A DNA stretch of 12,116 bases, taken from the NCBI GenBank assembly GCA_965652425.1, contig CBFGVX010000088.1, positions 1-12,116 on the forward strand, written 5' to 3'. The notes below the pieces were generated by a model, which saw nothing but the letters and a program-made list of their open reading frames with translations, did no database searches and had not been told where the DNA came from. The stretch's first letter is position 1. Every line of letters starts with the position of its first letter. Position numbers and translations under genes: made by a program. Below are positions 5,364 through 12,116 of the stretch, piece after piece. Source of the DNA: JANSXG01 sp965652425 (lineage in GTDB: Bacteria; Planctomycetota; Phycisphaerae; Phycisphaerales; UBA1924).

Positions 5364-6228
5364 AGTTTTCGGAGTCTGCTGGGATGCCGAAGAACCGCTC
5401 CGTGTTCTCATTCAGCCGCTCGTAGAACTCCGCCTGCGATTCGCCGGTGAGTTCGGTCTGGATCTCCGCCAGCGTCTCAGCGACATGCACGACGAATTTC
5501 GGTTCGTTGGGGCGCACGCCGCGGTGGGGGTGGGGGGTGAGGAAGGGGGCGTCGGTTTCGACCATGACGCGGTCGCCGCCGGTGGCTTCGAGGAAGAGCT
5601 TCGCCGCGGCTCGGACCTCCTCGGCGTTCTTGTAGGTGACCACGCCGGTGAAGCTGACCCATGCGCCGAAGTCGAGGATGAGCCGGATGTCGTCGGGCGT
5701 GCCGGTGAAACAGTGGAAGACGAAGCGCGATGGGTTGAGCGCGGAATCGTGCAGGATGGGGATCAGTTCGGCGAACGCCTCGCGGCAGTGGATGACGACG
5801 GGCTTGTCGATGCGCCGCTCACCTCTCGCTTCGCGGAGTTCGCTGATCAGCGCGAGCTGGTGGCGGAGCACGGGGAGCTGGACGGACTTGGGGGGCTTGT
5901 CGTAGTGGCTGTCGAGGCCGAGTTCGCCCCAGGCGACGCACTCGGGGGCAGCGGCGACTTGCGTGATGGCGGCCCAAGCGTCCGCCGCGGCGGCGGGGTC
6001 GGTGGGGACTTTATGGGCGTAGAGCGGGTGGACGCCGCTGGTGCACCAGACATTCGAGTGGGCGCGTGCAACGGCGAGGGCTTCGGTGCAGTCGGAGGGG
6101 TTGGTGGAGATGGTGATGCAGCCGGAGACGCCGGCGGCGCGGGCGTCGGCGAGGACGGCATCGATGCGTCCGGCGTAGTCGGGGAAGGTGAGGTGGCAGT
6201 GGGTGTCGATGATCGCGGGCAGGGTCAT
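5362..6228 (-). CDS. tatD: TatD-family metal-dependent deoxyribonuclease
   Basis: A 288-aa TIM-barrel metal-dependent hydrolase acting on DNA ends in the cytoplasm; TatD-type enzymes are 3'-5' exonucleases linked to DNA repair and clearance. All family motifs are present in order: IDTHCHL at 7-13 (metal His10 and His12), WGELGLDSHYD at 100-110 (metal Glu102), VIHCREA at 145-151 (His147), FHCFTG at 171-176 (His172), and VETDAPFL at 223-230 (Asp226). The C-terminal NEPKF and NTERFF elements are also typical. The length matches the family. The ATG at 6228 starts directly before the first strand; the frame upstream is proline-rich and not conserved-looking. It is divergent from the transglutaminase gene, with a 73-base shared upstream region. 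It may also supply transcription to the peptidase genes downstream. Confidence 0.93.
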   Translation of the reverse strand: MTLPAIIDTHCHLTFPDYAGRIDAVLADARAAGVSGCITISTNPSDCTEALAVARAHSNVWCTSGVHPLYAHKVPTDPAAAADAWAAITQVAAAPECVAWGELGLDSHYDKPPKSVQLPVLRHQLALISELREARGERRIDKPVVIHCREAFAELIPILHDSALNPSRFVFHCFTGTPDDIRLILDFGAWVSFTGVVTYKNAEEVRAAAKLFLEATGGDRVMVETDAPFLTPHPHRGVRPNEPKFVVHVAETLAEIQTELTGESQAEFYERLNENTERFFGIPADSEN

Positions 6229-6301
6229 GGCCCAAGGGTATCCGCTGCGGCGGGGGCGGGTGTGGCCGGTAGTATGGGTGCGGCTCAGCGAAAGGAACGG
6301 G

Positions 6302-7819
6302 ATGCGGATCGGGATTCGATTTGGAAGTGGCGGCGGCGGGTTCTGGATGATCGCGGCGGCGCTGCTGCTGGTGCTGACCGGGCGCGTGAGCGCGAACGAC
6401 CGCGAGTACGAGCGGTACTCGATCATCCTGATCAACGATCAGCGCGTCGGCTTCATGCGCGAGAGCGCGGAGATCGAGGGCGAGACGCTGGTGTCGAGCT
6501 CCGAGATGGTCATGCGGATCGCGCGGTTCGATGATGAACTGCGGGTCAGCATCATGACCGAGTTCGTCGAGACGCTCGACGGCACGCCGCTGTCGATGCG
6601 ATCCTCGACGGACATGGGCGGTGCGGAGACGGTCGAGGCGTATGTCTGGGACGGCGAGCGCGTGAAGCGCACGACCATCAACGGTGGCCGGCGCACGGTC
6701 AGGGACGAGAAGGCCCCCGGCGGCACCTGGCTCACGCCGGGGCAGGTCGGTGATTTCATCGAGACGCGGATCCGGGCCGGCGCGGAGAAGGTGATCTTCT
6801 CCATGGTCGACCCGAGCTCGGGCCTCGACCGCGTGCTGACCACGCTCGAACGGACCGGCACGCAATCAATCGAAGTGCTGGGCGAAGAGGTGGAGGCGCT
6901 GCGCTGGCGCGTGAAGCAGTCGGCCATGCCAGACATCGAGACTTTCGTGTACACCGATGCGCAGGGCGAGACGCTGCGCTCGGAGATGCCTTTCGGCGGG
7001 CTGAACATGGTGATGGTGCTGAGCACGCGCGAGGAGGCGCTGCGGGACATGCCCGCCGTGGAGGTGATGGGCTCGACGCTGGTGAAGCCGCGGGGCGAGA
7101 TCGAATCGCCGCGCACCAGCACGCGCGGCGTGTACCGGCTGTCCTCTGCCATCGCCGGGCAGCAACTCCCGGAGCTGCCGAGCGCCGGATCGCAGCGCGT
7201 TGAGAAGCTCGACGGCGGCGCTTTGCGCGTGACGATCGACCTGAACGACCCGATCGTCGCGCCCGAGTCGGACGCGACCGACGAGCGGTATCAGCGCGCG
7301 ACGACCGCGGCGGACACCGCCGATGAAGCGGTCCGCGCACTGGCCGCGCGAGCGCTCGAAGGCATCGGAAACGGGGCGAGCGATCTGGAGAAGGCCGAAG
7401 CGATGCGCAAGTTCGTCTACCGCTTCATCGCCGACAAGCAGCTCGGCGTGGGCTTCGCGACGGCCTCGGAGGTCGCGCAGAACCCGGCGGGCGACTGCAC
7501 GGAGCACGCGGTGCTGCTTGCGGCGATGCTGCGGGTGGAGGGCATCCCCAGCGGCGGCGTTAACGGGCTGATCTTCATCGACCAGTTCGGCGACGGCGAA
7601 AAGGTCTTCGGCTACCACATGTGGACGCAGGCGCTCGTGACGGACGAGCAGGGGCGGTTGGTCTGGAGGGACTTTGATGCCTCGTGGCCCCGCGCGATGG
7701 ACGCGACGCACATCACGACCTCGGTGAGCGACCTCGGCGACGGGTCGATGCTGGACTCGTACACCACGATCGCGCGGCTGCTGGGTGTGTTGGCGATTGA
7801 GGTGGAGGGGGTGGAGTGA
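6302..7819 (+). CDS. Exported transglutaminase-like domain protein
   Basis: A 505-aa protein with an N-terminal signal or anchor sequence (hydrophobic about 14-27, ending near VSAND). A long beta-rich region of about 35-310 is followed by a transglutaminase-like (papain-fold) domain at about 340-500. The catalytic triad is visible: Cys399 in NPAGDCTEHAVLLAAML, His439 in FGYHMWTQALV, and Asp459 in WRDFDASWP. This family includes peptidases, amidases and crosslinking enzymes. The N-terminal region resembles the long extracytoplasmic parts of bacterial transglutaminase-like proteins, so it probably acts in the periplasm. The ATG at 6302 has AAAGGA at 6291-6296 with a 5-base gap. A frame extension to 6188 crosses into tatD and is not supported. 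Its stop overlaps the next gene by 4 bases. The substrate is unknown. Confidence 0.88.
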   Translation: MRIGIRFGSGGGGFWMIAAALLLVLTGRVSANDREYERYSIILINDQRVGFMRESAEIEGETLVSSSEMVMRIARFDDELRVSIMTEFVETLDGTPLSMRSSTDMGGAETVEAYVWDGERVKRTTINGGRRTVRDEKAPGGTWLTPGQVGDFIETRIRAGAEKVIFSMVDPSSGLDRVLTTLERTGTQSIEVLGEEVEALRWRVKQSAMPDIETFVYTDAQGETLRSEMPFGGLNMVMVLSTREEALRDMPAVEVMGSTLVKPRGEIESPRTSTRGVYRLSSAIAGQQLPELPSAGSQRVEKLDGGALRVTIDLNDPIVAPESDATDERYQRATTAADTADEAVRALAARALEGIGNGASDLEKAEAMRKFVYRFIADKQLGVGFATASEVAQNPAGDCTEHAVLLAAMLRVEGIPSGGVNGLIFIDQFGDGEKVFGYHMWTQALVTDEQGRLVWRDFDASWPRAMDATHITTSVSDLGDGSMLDSYTTIARLLGVLAIEVEGVE

Positions 7820-8142
7820 GGGAACGCGATACAGGCATGGATATGCATTTCGTGATGTTGCATGCGACACCCCAGCGTGCAAACCCGGAGTCCGCGACAT
7901 GTGGAGGTGCGTACATCAGCTATTGGGTCCTTGCACGGGATGTTGATGAAGCCATCGCTCGAGCACACACTCGAGTTTCTGAAGAGGGTTGGGAGGCGGA
8001 CGAAGTGCATCAAGTCGTCCAGACTCGCCGAGAAAACTACGACTCCGAAGAGAATGCGGAGGAGTTGGAGTGCTTCGACGAAGCAGTCGAGTACGGCGAG
8101 GCGATCACCCTCTACACCTACCCAATCGAGGACGAGCAATAG
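7816..8142 (+). CDS. Small acidic protein of unknown function
   Basis: A protein of up to 108 aa, about a quarter of it Asp or Glu. I do not recognise the family. The core HFVMLHATPQ, then YISYWVLARDVDEAIARAHTRV, then a C-terminal ITLYTYPIE looks like a compact alpha/beta fold: strand, strand, a helix with a DEAIARA pattern, a charged helix, strand. Two cysteines are present and there is no signal peptide, so it is probably cytoplasmic. The GTG at 7816 overlaps the transglutaminase stop (GTGA) and has GGAGG at 7804-7808 with a 7-base gap. ATG codons at 7837 and 7843 are in frame alternatives, the latter preceded by AGG 7 bases away. Coupling implies it works with, or is controlled with, the transglutaminase. 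It ends 8 bases before the converging Nramp remnant. Confidence 0.7.
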   Translation: MRERDTGMDMHFVMLHATPQRANPESATCGGAYISYWVLARDVDEAIARAHTRVSEEGWEADEVHQVVQTRRENYDSEENAEELECFDEAVEYGEAITLYTYPIEDEQ

Positions 8143-8150
8143 TCAAGTTG

Positions 8151-8471
8151 CTACCCCACCACCCGCCACACCAGATACGCCGCACGGAACACCGCCAGAA
8201 ACACCCTCGAGCACACGCTGAAGACCCGCATCGGCTTTCGCGGCTGGGCGTGCAACGGTGTCGTCGGGCCCGTGATCACGCGGCAGTTGATGTACGCGAG
8301 GATCGGGGCGGGGAGGAACGACAGCGTGGTCGCGAGGTCGACCAGCCGCGTCAGTTGGCCGCTCAGCAGCGCGATGATCGCCAGCCCGATCCCCGCCTGC
8401 ACGACGACCCACGCCGCGCAGCTGCTCTTCGACGGTTTCGAACGCCTCGCCGTCTCGCGCGGCCTGCGGCT
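8151..8471 (-). pseudogene. C-terminal remnant of an Nramp-like metal transporter
   Basis: An open frame of 106 codons directly follows the phosphatase stop, in the same frame, with no ATG. It reads as a basic loop (ETARRSKPSKSS), a helix (WVVVQAGIGLAIIALLSG), the segment LTRLVDLATTLSFLPAPILAYIN, a loop, and a last helix (VFLAVFRAAYLVWRVVG). The LVDLATTLSF-x-APILAY-x-N pattern is typical of the last helices of Nramp-type divalent metal transporters, which are normally over 400 aa. Only about a quarter is left and no N-terminal part is nearby, so this is most likely decay. Alternatively, the GTG at 8402 could start an 83-aa two-helix protein. Codon use still looks coding, so any loss is recent. 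The family call is moderate; the fragment status is firm. Confidence 0.6.
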
Positions 8472-9461
8472 CTAATCGCGATCCGTCAAGCCGGGCCAGT
8501 TCTGCGCGATGTAATTCAGCGCGGTCAGCCGGTACTCCTCGCTCTTGAGCCCCATCGCTTGCGCTTCCGCCTGCGCCCGATCGAGGGTCACACCTTCATC
8601 AATCACGCGGAACGCCATCCAGACCGGAGCGACGCGGTTCCCGGTGCGGCAATGGATCGCCACCCGCTTCCCCGCCGCGCTCTGATCGCGGAGCGTCTTC
8701 CGCACGGCGTCGATCAGTTCCGGCGTGAGTTCTCCCGACCCGTTGTAGGGATGATTGATGTACGCCAGACCCGCCTTCTCCGCCGCGGCTGACTCGTCGT
8801 AGTCCGGGTGCTCCGAGTGCTTGCGCAGATTGATCACCGTGTCCACGCCCGCGTCCTTCAGCGCCCGGAGTTCCTCGGCGTTCGGCTGCGTCAGCACGAT
8901 GTGATGCAGCACGCCGCCGATCGTCAGCTCGGGCGCGGGGACCGGGTCGCCGTCGCTGAACCGTCTCGTCTGGCGTGCCGAGGATTCGAAGCCCTCACGA
9001 ACGAAGTCGCTGACGCCCATCGCGTGCGAGCGGAGCAGCGCGACGGTCTCCGGGTCACTCGCCGATTCCTTGATCCGCACGCCCCGCTCGGTGACCGAGA
9101 CTTCGAGCGTGATGTTGGCGTGCTTGTCGAACAGATCGACGAACACATCGTCCCACACGCGCACCTGCGCCCCGGTCTCGATCCGGACCTTCATGGATTC
9201 GGCGTGGTCGATCAGCTTCGGGACGAGATCCGGGTCGAGCGACTCCGTGAGCGCTTCGATGCCGTTCTCGGTGTGCGTCACCGTGCGCAGCAGACTCCGG
9301 TGCTCGCGCAGAAGCTCCGCCCACACCGAGCGATCGTAGTTCACGGTGTTCGGCCTCGCCGGCGGGTTCGGTTCAGAGCCCGCATCCTGCACCGCAAGCG
9401 TCAGGCCGGCGGAGGCGATGATTGTCGAAACCGCAAGGAACAGAGTGCTCGGGCGTGCCAC
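8472..9461 (-). CDS. Exported DUF442-like phosphatase with a duplicated histidine motif
   Basis: A 329-aa protein. Residues 1-24 are a signal peptide or anchor (STLFLAVSTIIASAGLTLAV). Residues 54-97 and 114-157 are two gap-free 44-residue repeats sharing His1, Val8, Thr11, Glu12, Gly14, Asp23-Pro24, Val27, Leu30, His33-Ala34 and Gly44. Residues about 175-329 form a tyrosine/dual-specificity phosphatase-like domain with the P-loop HCRTGNR at 270-276. The CX4R spacing is that of DUF442-type (beta-lactamase hydrolase-like) phosphatases rather than classic CX5R enzymes. TVINLRKHSEHPD (about 208-220) fits the domain's substrate loop. The GTG at 9461 is chosen because AGGAGG lies at 9474-9469 with a 7-base gap; a longer ATG start at 9512 lacks this. 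Probably periplasmic. Substrate and the function of the repeat domain are unknown. Confidence 0.82.
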   Translation of the reverse strand: MARPSTLFLAVSTIIASAGLTLAVQDAGSEPNPPARPNTVNYDRSVWAELLREHRSLLRTVTHTENGIEALTESLDPDLVPKLIDHAESMKVRIETGAQVRVWDDVFVDLFDKHANITLEVSVTERGVRIKESASDPETVALLRSHAMGVSDFVREGFESSARQTRRFSDGDPVPAPELTIGGVLHHIVLTQPNAEELRALKDAGVDTVINLRKHSEHPDYDESAAAEKAGLAYINHPYNGSGELTPELIDAVRKTLRDQSAAGKRVAIHCRTGNRVAPVWMAFRVIDEGVTLDRAQAEAQAMGLKSEEYRLTALNYIAQNWPGLTDRD

Positions 9462-9468
9462 GGTGAGA

Positions 9469-9474
9469 CCTCCT
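9469..9474 (-). promoter_or_regulatory. Ribosome binding site of the phosphatase gene
   Basis: AGGAGG on the minus strand, 7 bases before the GTG at 9461. It decides that start over the upstream ATG at 9512. Confidence 0.75.
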
Positions 9475-9488
9475 GGGAGTGGGTGGAA

Positions 9489-9510
9489 GAAGCGCCAGCG
9501 TAGACGCTTC
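9489..9510 (-). repeat. Inverted repeat between epimerase and phosphatase genes
   Basis: GAAGCG (9489-9494) and CGCTTC (9505-9510) are perfect arms with a 10-base loop in the 101-base gap between the epimerase stop and the phosphatase start. On the minus strand the second arm is followed by TTCC. It may be a weak terminator or leader hairpin. No other signal is seen in this gap. Confidence 0.3.
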
Positions 9511-9562
9511 ATCCGTCCGCAGGAGGCCGGTCCTCACAGATCACGCGAGATGCTCCTGAGAT

Positions 9563-10786
9563 TCAGTCGCGACCGGCGCCCTCACGCTCCTTCCACGCCG
9601 CCAGCAAGTCGGCCTCCCGCTCGCGCGTGATGCCCGGCACCTGCCCGCCGAACGCGAACTCGGGGTCTTCCATGCCGCGTTCGATCATCGCTTGCTTCCA
9701 GCGGGCCATGTACTCGTCGTCGAACCACGCCAGCGTGTCGCGCACCGTTTCGTCCAGCGGGCGCGTCTTCAGGCCCGCCTTCGCTGCTTTCTCCAGACTG
9801 CGCGTGTGGAAGCCGGCGCTGCCCTCGGCGGGCGGGATCCAGACCGGCATGTGCGCCCACGGCGCGACGCCGTTCTCGGCCAGGAACTCCGCGTCCACCC
9901 ACGTGAAGCGCGCGTCGCTGCCCGTCACCCGCTTGCAGGTATCGAGCATCTTGCCCGTCGTCATGTCCGATCCGACCGGCCCGTTCACATTGTAGATCCC
10001 GGTGTGCCGCTGCTCGATCGCGTGCACCATGAACGCCGCGAGGTCGCGCACATCGATGAACTGCAGCGGGTGATCCGGCTGGCCCGGCGCGAGGACTTCG
10101 CCGCCCTCGCGCACCCTCGCGGGCCAGTAGGTGAACCGGTGCGTGAAATCGAGCGGCCCGACCAGCAGCCCCGGCCGGTGGATCATCGCCTTGCCCGGGA
10201 AATGCCGCTCCGCCGCGGCTTCGCTCCGCGCCTTCACCGCGCCGTAGTACTGCATGTTGTAGCGCGTGTCCGTGATCGAATCGGCCTCATCATCGGGCAT
10301 CGTGGCCACGGCATCGGTCTCATCGAGCCCGGTCTCGGTGTTATCCGCATACACCGACAGCGAGGAGATGTAGGTGTAGTGGTCCGCGCCGTCTTTGAGG
10401 ATGCGTGCGCTGTTCTCGACCCAGGTGTGCACGCTCGCCGTGTCGATCACCGCGTCCCAGCGCCGCCCGCCCTTGATCGCGTCCTCCAGCGGCTTCAGAC
10501 CCGGCTCGATCTCCGGGATGCGGTTGCCCTGGATGAACTCGAGATCCGGGAACAGCTCATCGCGGTTGCCCCGGTTGAACAGGGTCACCTCGTGCCCGCG
10601 CTCCACCAGCATCCGCACCGCGTGTGGCCCGAGCATCCCCGTCCCGCCGAGAAACAGGATCTTCATGGCCTTGCCCTTCCGTGCGGGTCGAACCAGTCGG
10701 CTCCCGAGCGCCACCGGCCCGGAAAACAGCGATGCCGCGCCGATCGCGCCGGCGGTGACGATGAACTCTCTGCGGGTCGGTTGCAT
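9563..10786 (-). CDS. Tat-signal NAD-dependent epimerase/dehydratase (extended SDR)
   Basis: A 407-aa protein. The N-terminus has a twin-arginine motif (TRREFIVTAGAIGAASL at 4-20), marking Tat export of a folded cofactor enzyme. The Rossmann fold begins at 42 (KILFLGGTGMLG; NAD-binding GGTGMLG at 47-53). Ser at about 141-144 and YGAVK at 181-185 supply the SDR catalytic Ser, Tyr and Lys. HRPGLLVGPLD (203-213) and the downstream NVNGP segment are typical of sugar-nucleotide epimerase/reductase-like proteins. The ATG at 10786 has GGAGGAGG at 10798-10791 with a 4-base gap. A second in-frame ATG at 10666, just before the Rossmann fold and preceded by GGAAGG, could yield a cytoplasmic form. The gene lies 52 bases downstream of the transporter and is probably co-transcribed with it. 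The substrate is unknown. Confidence 0.88.
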   Translation of the reverse strand: MQPTRREFIVTAGAIGAASLFSGPVALGSRLVRPARKGKAMKILFLGGTGMLGPHAVRMLVERGHEVTLFNRGNRDELFPDLEFIQGNRIPEIEPGLKPLEDAIKGGRRWDAVIDTASVHTWVENSARILKDGADHYTYISSLSVYADNTETGLDETDAVATMPDDEADSITDTRYNMQYYGAVKARSEAAAERHFPGKAMIHRPGLLVGPLDFTHRFTYWPARVREGGEVLAPGQPDHPLQFIDVRDLAAFMVHAIEQRHTGIYNVNGPVGSDMTTGKMLDTCKRVTGSDARFTWVDAEFLAENGVAPWAHMPVWIPPAEGSAGFHTRSLEKAAKAGLKTRPLDETVRDTLAWFDDEYMARWKQAMIERGMEDPEFAFGGQVPGITREREADLLAAWKEREGAGRD

Positions 10787-10799
10787 GGGTCCTCCTCCA

Positions 10800-10816
10800 T
10801 TCGGACTGATTCCGAA
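10800..10816. repeat. Small inverted repeat before the epimerase gene
   Basis: TTCGGA (10800-10805) and TCCGAA (10811-10816) are perfect 6-bp arms around CTGAT, next to the epimerase ribosome binding site in the 52-base gap after the transporter. It could be an operator or an RNA hairpin masking translation. It is short enough to be chance. Confidence 0.3.
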
Positions 10817-10838
10817 ATGAGCACTGTTTCTGAACTGA

Positions 10839-12116
10839 TCAAGGTGTACTGCCCGCCATCGCCGAGGGTGCATCGGCGAGCGGCTTTGTTGTTGCGGGAT
10901 CCGGCGGCAGGTGCGCAATCGCCTCCGGCGTCAGCTCTTCCCGTCGCCCAAGCCAGAATGAAAGCAGCAGGGCACCCGCCGCCAGCGGCACGGCCACCCA
11001 CGCCACCGTCACGCCGATCGCCGCGATCCCACGATCCGCGAGCGTGCCGAGCGCGTCCCCGCCCCGGTACACAAAGGTGTCGATGAAGCTCTTGGCCTTG
11101 TACTTGTCCGACCGCGGCACCACCGTGTACAGCGTCTCGCGTGCCGGCTTGCTCAGCGCGTGGTTCGAGGCCCGTCGTGACGCCTCGAACAGGGCAATCA
11201 CCACCAGCGACGGTGCCGCAGCCAGACCAATAAACCCGATCACCGTCACCGCGGGAACGACGGCCAGCAGCGTGCCCACACCGAGCAGGCGCATGAGCCG
11301 ACCGGTGATGAACAGTTGCAGCAGGATCGTCGCGCTTTGGCCGCCGAGTTCGATTCCAGCGAACAACTGCGTGCGAGCGTCCGTATCGGCCGCGAGCCCG
11401 TCGATGATCCTCGCCTTCTCGAAATACAGAAAGGTCGAGAGCACCGTGAACAGGCCGACATAGATCGCGATACTCATCAGGTACGGCGATCTCGCCACAT
11501 CCCGAATGCCCTCCCAGCTCGCGCCGCCGATCTTCGCTGCGGATTCGTCATGGTGATCGTGCCCATTCATCGCGCGACGCACGGCCATACGGTCCAGCGC
11601 GATCGCGATTGCACCGGCCGCCGCGACGCACAGCATGGCGCAGCCGAAGAGCCCCGGCGCACCGATCGCGTTCGCGAGCCCGAGCGACCACGCCGACCCG
11701 CAGATCGCCCCCGCCGTCCCGCCGACCCCGATGAAGCCGAACAGCCGCTTGCCCTGCTCGCGCCGGAAGATGTCGGCCATGAAGCCCCAGAACACCGTCA
11801 CCGCGAACAGGTTGAACACGCTCAGCCAGACATAGAACACCTGCCCGACCAGTGCCGACCGGTCCTCGCCCCGCACCAGGAAGATCGCCAGAAACACGCC
11901 GATGCACAGAACCGAAAAACCATACACCAGCGGCACGAAGACGCGCCGTTCCAGACGCGACGCCACGAACCCGAACGCCAGATTGGCCACCACCATCACG
12001 CCCAGCGTGATCAGGAACAGCACCTGCAGACTGTCCACGCCGCGTTCAAGCCCGAGCGCATCGCGCAGCGGGCGCAGCATGAAGTAGCCGAACAGCAGAC
12101 AGAAGAAATACAGAGC
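10839..12116 (-). CDS. MFS-fold transporter, NTP/NDP-translocase-like (5' partial)
   Basis: At least 425 aa of a polytopic inner-membrane transporter; the frame runs off the window's right edge and ends with TGA at 10841-10839. The visible N-terminus ALYFFCLLFGYFMLRPLRDALG, with a basic RPLRD after the helix, is typical of MFS proteins related to nucleotide (Npt/Tlc) transporters. DIFRREQGKRLFGFIGVGGTAGAICGS (about 115-141) is a conserved loop and helix of the same group. About ten or more hydrophobic helices follow. The central cytoplasmic loop has a histidine cluster, HDHHDE (about 186-191). The C-terminus is a Pro-rich tail. True ATP/ADP exchangers are mostly from intracellular bacteria; relatives in free-living bacteria have unproven substrates. 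It is followed by the epimerase gene after 52 bases. Confidence 0.78.
   Translation of the reverse strand, partial: ALYFFCLLFGYFMLRPLRDALGLERGVDSLQVLFLITLGVMVVANLAFGFVASRLERRVFVPLVYGFSVLCIGVFLAIFLVRGEDRSALVGQVFYVWLSVFNLFAVTVFWGFMADIFRREQGKRLFGFIGVGGTAGAICGSAWSLGLANAIGAPGLFGCAMLCVAAAGAIAIALDRMAVRRAMNGHDHHDESAAKIGGASWEGIRDVARSPYLMSIAIYVGLFTVLSTFLYFEKARIIDGLAADTDARTQLFAGIELGGQSATILLQLFITGRLMRLLGVGTLLAVVPAVTVIGFIGLAAAPSLVVIALFEASRRASNHALSKPARETLYTVVPRSDKYKAKSFIDTFVYRGGDALGTLADRGIAAIGVTVAWVAVPLAAGALLLSFWLGRREELTPEAIAHLPPDPATTKPLADAPSAMAGSTP

Noticed and set aside
3979..6534. An 851-codon open frame on the plus strand
   Set aside because: It lies antisense to tatD and the peptidase, both of which show complete catalytic motifs. 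Its translation is low-complexity Gly/Val/Glu/Asp-rich sequence without motifs, as expected from the shadow of a high-GC gene.
8472..9512. Classic CX5R tyrosine phosphatase with the longer ATG start
   Set aside because: The loop spacing is CX4R, as in DUF442 or rhodanese-like proteins. The AGGAGG placed 7 bases before the GTG at 9461 supports the shorter start.
9692..11086. A 464-codon open frame on the plus strand
   Set aside because: It is antisense to the epimerase and the end of the transporter. The translation is rich in Arg, His and Pro with no domain, and the minus-strand genes have clear motifs and ribosome binding sites.

Overview
The window is chromosomal DNA from a high-GC bacterium. 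I infer a planctomycete, probably of the Phycisphaerae type. The grounds are the mix of a Tat-signal epimerase, a DUF442-like phosphatase with a histidine-repeat domain, an exported transglutaminase-like protein, and gaps filled with GC-rich hairpin repeats. This taxonomy is inference only; no rRNA or marker gene is present. I found no tRNA, rRNA, CRISPR array or intact transposase.

Left edge (1-1191): a possible C-terminal end of an upstream gene, then a plus-strand gene for a potassium-channel-like membrane protein with a degenerate pentapeptide-repeat N-terminus. Its first part is AT-rich (many 60-base rows at 30-48% GC) and its start is uncertain.

1192-2693: a two-gene plus-strand operon, an ArsR-family repressor followed by a SRPBCC/AHSA1-like protein. 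A perfect 10-bp inverted repeat overlaps the repressor's own promoter. Two same-orientation copies of a roughly 180-bp, four-hairpin repeat flank the operon.

2694-6228 (minus strand), in transcription order: a TatD-family deoxyribonuclease, an M42/M20-like metallopeptidase with a problematic 5' end behind a long G tract, a four-helix membrane protein, a small lipoprotein, and a ribosome hibernation factor (HPF/RaiA). The middle three genes are 3 bp apart or overlapping, so they are probably co-transcribed. HPF has its own plausible promoter.

6302-8142 (plus strand), divergent from tatD: an exported transglutaminase-like protein, overlapped by 4 bp at its end by a small acidic protein of unknown function.

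8151-12116 (minus strand), in transcription order: an MFS-fold transporter of the nucleotide-transporter-like type (5' end outside the window), a Tat-signal NAD-dependent epimerase/dehydratase, an exported DUF442-like phosphatase with a duplicated 44-residue histidine motif, and a start-less C-terminal remnant of what looks like an Nramp-type metal transporter.

Most genes look like ordinary housekeeping or accessory genes. The best candidates for something unusual are the repeat-flanked ArsR cassette, the duplicated histidine domain, the transglutaminase-small protein pair, and two places where conserved-looking sequence without a start codon follows an in-frame TAG.
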